From contig NZ_CAJULS010000006.1 in the NCBI RefSeq assembly GCF_910587525.1, positions 1 to 44,476 on the forward strand: 44,476 nt of DNA, in the 5' to 3' direction. The stretch is from an uncultured Oscillibacter sp. GTDB taxonomy: Bacteria > Bacillota > Clostridia > Oscillospirales > Oscillospiraceae. This document shows, piece by piece, positions 41,124 through 44,476 of this stretch. The position numbers and the translations under genes were made by a program. Below the pieces are notes generated by a model. The model did no database searches. It was not told where the DNA came from and saw nothing but the letters and a program-made list of their open reading frames with translations. Numbering within the stretch: the first letter of the stretch is position 1; the number at the start of each line of letters is the position of its first letter.

Positions 41124-41130
41124 TGTTCGG

Positions 41131-41158
41131 AGAGAACTTTTCCGATGATTTGTTGTCT
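41131..41158 (+). promoter_or_regulatory. possible ECF-type promoter of the sigma factor operon
   Basis: GAGAACTTTT (41132-41141) and TGTCT (41154-41158) resemble the AAC / GTCT pattern of ECF-sigma promoters, with about 16 bp between. Its place just before an ECF sigma gene suggests autoregulation. No good sigma-A promoter is visible here. Confidence 0.5.
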
Positions 41159-41202
41159 GGATAGGTGAGAGGCCTTTCAAAAGATCAGAGAGGAGTGAAT
41201 GA

Positions 41203-41757
41203 ATGGAGGACCATGTCATTGTTGAGATGTACTGGAGACGGAACCCGGAAGCTATCCGGGAGACTGCTAAGGCGTATGGACCGTACTGCAAAACCATTGC
41301 CCGTAATATTTTGCATGACGCCCGGGATGCAGAGGAGTGTGTCAACGACACTTGGCTGGGGACCTGGAACGCTATACCGGAGAATCGCCCCACGCTGTTG
41401 GCGCCGTTTTTGGGCAAAATTACCCGAAACCTGGCCTTTAACCGCTATAAGTCCGCCCGGGCTGAGAAACGGGGCGGAGGGGAGTTTCCCCTGGTGCTGG
41501 AGGAACTTTCGGAGTGTGCCTCCGCCAATGACACTGTGCAGACGCTGGAGGCAGCAGAGTTGGGGCAGGCGGTCAGCCGTTTTCTGTATACACTGCCGGA
41601 GCGGGACTGCAATGTATTTCTGCGCCGGTACTGGTTTGGTGAGCCTCTGGCAAAGATCGCGGGCCGGTATGGGATGCGGGAGAACTCCGTAAAGACCTGT
41701 CTGTACCGCAGCCGAGAGAAACTGCGGCAGTATTTGGAAAAGGAGGAGGTTTTATGA
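41203..41757 (+). CDS. ECF-type RNA polymerase sigma factor
   Basis: The 184-residue product has ECF sigma regions 2 (NILHDARDAEECVNDTWLGTWNAIP, residues 36-60) and 4 (LPERDCNVFLRRYWFGEPLAKIAGRYGMRENSVKTCLYRSREKLRQYL, residues 131-178). It lacks regions 1 and 3. GAGAGGAG precedes ATG 41203. It is translationally coupled to a membrane-anchored protein that probably acts as its anti-sigma factor. Confidence 0.94.
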   Translation: MEDHVIVEMYWRRNPEAIRETAKAYGPYCKTIARNILHDARDAEECVNDTWLGTWNAIPENRPTLLAPFLGKITRNLAFNRYKSARAEKRGGGEFPLVLEELSECASANDTVQTLEAAELGQAVSRFLYTLPERDCNVFLRRYWFGEPLAKIAGRYGMRENSVKTCLYRSREKLRQYLEKEEVL

Positions 41758-42794
41758 ATCAGCAGGATCGGCTGTTTAACGCCATTGGCGAAGTGGATCC
41801 GTATTTGGTCGCCCGCAGTGAAAAACGGCAGCGGCATTGGGCCAGATACTGCCTTACAGCGGCGGCATGTCTGGCAATACTGCTGACAGCGGGCCGCTTT
41901 TGGCCTCAGCCGGAATTTCAGGATCCAGACAATTACGATAATCCCCCCCTTGAATATGTAGTCCCTGACAATCGGGAAACATTTCTGCCTTTGCCCGGCA
42001 GCAACGGCGGCACCCTCCGCCTGCTCAGCTACGCGCCGTTATCTCAGGAAGAAGCAGCGGATTTCCTCATTTATGTGAACGAGGAGCAATTTTATATTTG
42101 TGAAGATAATGGACTTTACCGTATCAGAAGTACCAATCCTTTACCAGAGGATTTCCCGGAGTTGGGACTGGATATCCTCCATCTGCCCGGAACGGCTCCC
42201 GATATGGTTAAGACGGATGCGGAGAACGTTGTGAAAGACTATTATGCGCAGTTGACCTCGGAAGAAATGGCCGCCATCCTGCCAGGCAGCCTCTATCTTC
42301 GGGCGAGCAACGGCACAGATTGGGATTCTGAACAGGCGGAGCTCTGGTTTGTGGAAGATGGCCGCGGGGGAACATTTGTCCTGATTTCCCGCTATTTCCT
42401 GGAGGCAGAGGAGGGAATGGGGACCCGTTTCCGGGACATGGCGTCCAGCTTCCGGGTAGTTCCCTCGGATGAGACGGTGCCAGATTGGATGCAGGGGCTT
42501 TACGAAACCACAGACCGGCTGTTCCCGGCGCTGTTTTCCAATGACCTCTCCGGCATCTCTGACCTGTTGGCGGCAGATGCGGACGCAGACGCCTATGGGG
42601 AAGACGTCTGGGAGTACCTTTCCATCGCCTCTGTGGATTACATGCCGGACAATGACCAGGACCCAGTCTCCGCCAAGGTCTCCGTCAAACACCGGTTGAA
42701 CCTGGAGGAAGGGGAGAGTTACAGCTATCTAACTATGGAGCTGGTCTACCAGGATGGGGAATGGCGTTTGTCCTGGTCCGGTATCGAGAAATGA
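41754..42794 (+). CDS. putative membrane-anchored anti-sigma factor
   Basis: The 346-residue product overlaps the sigma gene by 4 bases (ATGA). It has a short cytoplasmic part (about 1-30), one membrane helix (about 31-48) and a long extracellular domain of about 290 residues. No family was recognised in that domain; two halves (about 65-225 and 240-346) may be separate folds. Anti-sigma function is inferred from topology and position. Confidence 0.65.
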   Translation: MNQQDRLFNAIGEVDPYLVARSEKRQRHWARYCLTAAACLAILLTAGRFWPQPEFQDPDNYDNPPLEYVVPDNRETFLPLPGSNGGTLRLLSYAPLSQEEAADFLIYVNEEQFYICEDNGLYRIRSTNPLPEDFPELGLDILHLPGTAPDMVKTDAENVVKDYYAQLTSEEMAAILPGSLYLRASNGTDWDSEQAELWFVEDGRGGTFVLISRYFLEAEEGMGTRFRDMASSFRVVPSDETVPDWMQGLYETTDRLFPALFSNDLSGISDLLAADADADAYGEDVWEYLSIASVDYMPDNDQDPVSAKVSVKHRLNLEEGESYSYLTMELVYQDGEWRLSWSGIEK

Positions 42795-42797
42795 GAA

Positions 42798-42830
42798 AAA
42801 CAACCCCGCTCCTAAAGAGCGGGGTTGTTT
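42798..42830 (+). terminator. bidirectional terminator between the sigma operon and pfp
   Basis: AAACAACCCCGCTC (42798-42811), 5-nt loop, GAGCGGGGTTGTTT (42817-42830): a perfect 14-bp stem. Confidence 0.93.
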
Positions 42831-42847
42831 CAATGACGAGACGGCGC

Positions 42848-44086
42848 TTACTTCGCCAAAACCTTCTTCAATCTGGCAAAGCGGGGCAGAGAGTCCTGCT
42901 TGGGCAGGGTGGGCTCACCCTGGATCAGAGGCAGGGCGTAGTCGATAAATTCCTTCTTAACACCGTTGTGAGTCTCATTGATCCACTCCAAAGGCACCTT
43001 CTTCTCTGTGTTGGCCACATCCGTGAGGCCCAGCAGCTTGGTTTTACAGACATACTGACCGTTCTCATAGCTGCGCTCGAAGCCCACCATCTTGTCGGTG
43101 ATGCCGGACACGGCATTCTCCACGGCGGCCTTGCCGGACATAAAGGACTCCTCAATATCGGTTTCAGAGGCCAGATGGGCGCCGCAGCGCTGTAGCAGGC
43201 TCAGCTCGATCCCCCGGACCTTGGCGCCGGTCTTTGCCTTGCAGGCCTCAGCCAGTGTGGCGGCCAGACCACCAAGCTGGGCATGGCCGAAACCGTCGGT
43301 AGCGGAGGTCTTCGCCTCAGAGACAAAAGAGCCATCGGCGTAGTGGATGCCCTCGGAGACAGCCACCATACAGTTGCCCTTCTCCTTATAGATGCGGTCC
43401 ACATCGCTGAGGAACTGCTCCATGTCAAAGTCCACCTCGGGGAGGTACACCAGGTCGGGGCCCGCGCCATAGGCGGTGGCCAGGGCAGCAGCGCCGGCCA
43501 GCCAGCCGGCGTGGCGGCCCATGATCTCGATGACGCAGATCATGCCGGTGTCATAGACCCGGGCATCCTGATAGACCTCCATGCAGCTGGTGGCGATATA
43601 CTTGGCGGCGGAGGCAAAGCCGGGGCAGTGGTCAGTGCCGAAGAGGTCATTGTCGATGGTCTTGGGCACGCCCATCACGCGGCACTCATAGCCCACCTTC
43701 TGCATATACTTGCTGATCTTGTTGCAGGTATCCATGGAATCATTGCCGCCGTTGTAGAAGAAATAGCGGACATCGTACTTCTTGAAAATCTCCAGGATAC
43801 GTTTGTAATCGGTGTCGTCCACGTCCGGGTCCGCAATCTTGTAGCGGCAGGAACCTAGGGCGGAGGAAGGAGTGTACTTCAGCAGCTCCAGCTCCGCAGG
43901 GTCCTCCTGGTCCATATCGAACAGGCGGTCGTTCAAAACGCCCTTGATGCCGTGCTCCGCGCCCAGCACCCGGGTGATGTTGGGATTTTTCAGCGCAGTG
44001 CTGATTACGCCGTAGGCGCTGGCGTTGATGACAGAGGTGGGGCCTCCGGACTGACCAAAGATGCAGGCGCCTTTCAATTCACTCAT
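42848..44086 (-). CDS. pfp: 6-phosphofructokinase, PPi-dependent type
   Basis: Phosphorylates fructose-6-phosphate, probably with pyrophosphate. The 412-residue product has GQSGGPTSVINAS at the start, GGNDSMDT and VPKTIDNDLFGTDH. The Asp in GGNDS and the Lys in PKTIDND are marks of PPi-PFK; ATP-PFK has Gly in both places (GGDGS, PGTIDND). PPi use is inferred from these residues. AGGAGG precedes ATG 44086. It is divergent from fba, the next glycolytic step. Confidence 0.9.
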   Translation of the reverse strand: MSELKGACIFGQSGGPTSVINASAYGVISTALKNPNITRVLGAEHGIKGVLNDRLFDMDQEDPAELELLKYTPSSALGSCRYKIADPDVDDTDYKRILEIFKKYDVRYFFYNGGNDSMDTCNKISKYMQKVGYECRVMGVPKTIDNDLFGTDHCPGFASAAKYIATSCMEVYQDARVYDTGMICVIEIMGRHAGWLAGAAALATAYGAGPDLVYLPEVDFDMEQFLSDVDRIYKEKGNCMVAVSEGIHYADGSFVSEAKTSATDGFGHAQLGGLAATLAEACKAKTGAKVRGIELSLLQRCGAHLASETDIEESFMSGKAAVENAVSGITDKMVGFERSYENGQYVCKTKLLGLTDVANTEKKVPLEWINETHNGVKKEFIDYALPLIQGEPTLPKQDSLPRFARLKKVLAK

Positions 44087-44149
44087 GGGAAAAACCTCCT
44101 AAAAATTTGTGTTGTCCCTGATCGTAAACAGTAATCAATGGTGTAATTT

Positions 44150-44178
44150 ATCATATCATTGAAAAAAAGAATTGTAAA
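44150..44178 (-). promoter_or_regulatory. sigma-A promoter of pfp
   Basis: Minus strand TTTACA (44178-44173), 17-bp spacer, TATGAT (44155-44150). Confidence 0.75.
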
Positions 44179-44181
44179 TAC

Positions 44182-44209
44182 TTGCATTTTAATTTTTTTG
44201 TGATATTAT
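44182..44209 (+). promoter_or_regulatory. extended -10 promoter of fba
   Basis: TTGCAT (44182-44187), 16-bp spacer, TATTAT (44204-44209) with TGA immediately upstream. The -35 lies 3 bp from that of pfp, back to back. Confidence 0.75.
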
Positions 44210-44218
44210 CTAGGGAGA

Positions 44219-44276
44219 AAAACGTTTTCGCCTTTTCAAATCCTGTATTTTTCAATTTGGCAGGAAACCGCCTGCC
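44219..44276 (+). promoter_or_regulatory. possible operator and hairpin in the fba leader
   Basis: AAAACGTTTT (44219-44228) is a 10-bp palindrome just after the expected transcription start, within GAAAAACGTTTTC, which resembles part of a LacI/CcpA-type site. GGCAGG-N6-CCTGCC (44259-44276) forms a small hairpin. The leader is about 115 nt long. Confidence 0.45.
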
Positions 44277-44330
44277 TTGTAAAGACAGAGTGGGGAAGGG
44301 CGGACGCAATAAAATGAGGAGATGATTGTT

Positions 44331-44476
44331 ATGGCACTGGTCACTTCTACCGAGATGTTCAAGAAGGCCTATAACGGGGGCTACGCCATCGGCGCCTTCA
44401 ACGTCAACAACATGGAGATCGTCCAGGGCATCACCGAGGCCTGCCGCGAGGAGAAGGCCCCTGTGATCCTCCAGGT
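44331..44476 (+). CDS. fba: class II fructose-1,6-bisphosphate aldolase, 5' part
   Basis: The first 48 codons are present, with GAGGAG at 44316-44321 before ATG 44331. They begin MALVTSTEMFKKAYNGGYAI, then GAFNVNNMEIVQGITEAC, the N-terminus of class II (zinc) aldolase. The gene runs off the right edge. It cleaves the product of phosphofructokinase, encoded by the divergent pfp. Confidence 0.95.
   Translation, partial: MALVTSTEMFKKAYNGGYAIGAFNVNNMEIVQGITEACREEKAPVILQ

Noticed and set aside
1..44476. tRNA, rRNA, CRISPR, insertion sequence or prophage
   Set aside because: Intergenic spaces are all under 300 bases, and none shows tRNA structure, regular repeats or transposase-like coding.

Overview
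The window is an end of a draft contig from a GC-rich, spore-forming, butyrate-producing member of the Firmicutes (class Clostridia). The gene set (IspH fused to ribosomal protein S1, a butyryl-CoA:acetate-type CoA-transferase, SipL/SpoIVA/SpoVM, a PPi-type phosphofructokinase, DUF5685 beside a J protein) best fits the Oscillospiraceae, for example the Flavonifractor/Lawsonibacter/Intestinimonas group. That placement is inference from gene content. The first 43 bases are not biological: they match the Illumina TruSeq universal adapter, so the left edge is an untrimmed read end.

Layout. 45-843: ribosomal proteins L35 (partial), L20 and L28. 931-4826, minus strand: gpsA-plsY-der with its own promoter, then rpmF and yceD behind a near-perfect sigma-A promoter. 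5106-10495, plus strand: an RpiR-type regulator, a BaiN/HI0933-type flavoprotein, cmk, plsC and the ispH-rpsA fusion. 10741-12087: the CoA-transferase as a single gene with its own promoter and terminator. 12302-14058: carD-ispD-ispF. 14182-15554: a Se/S-carrier-like small protein with a cysteine desulfurase-like enzyme. 15750-32629: a chain of 18 same-strand genes (cdaA, cdaR, rseC-like, DUF5685, J protein, yicC, remA, gmk, rpoZ, priA, def, fmt, yugP-like, rsmB, rlmN, prpC, prkC, rsgA), mostly overlapping or a few bases apart. It joins c-di-AMP synthesis, nucleotide and translation housekeeping, and the PrkC/PrpC phosphorylation switch. Most adjacent genes probably share transcripts.

32710-39335 is the most interesting part. 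It holds the spore-coat basement-layer genes: a 52-codon hydrophobic ORF, a 24-codon spoVM (easily missed by gene callers), sipL and spoIVA. A minus-strand amino-acid ABC transporter operon with a PEBP-family gene separates sipL from spoIVA. sipL and spoIVA each have a good sigma-E-type promoter (14-bp spacer, -10 CATAGACT or CATAGAGT). A 10-bp element at the spoIVA -35 recurs upstream of the spoVM pair, inside two crossing inverted repeats.

39375-44476: a DNA alkyltransferase fused to a CPCC zinc-ribbon domain, divergent from coaX with a shared palindromic -35 box; an ECF sigma factor with a membrane-anchored putative anti-sigma factor; a PPi-type phosphofructokinase divergent from class II fructose-bisphosphate aldolase, which runs off the right edge.

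I saw no tRNA or rRNA genes, CRISPR arrays, insertion sequences or prophage genes. Gene-free stretches are all under 300 bases and hold promoters, leaders and terminators as listed.
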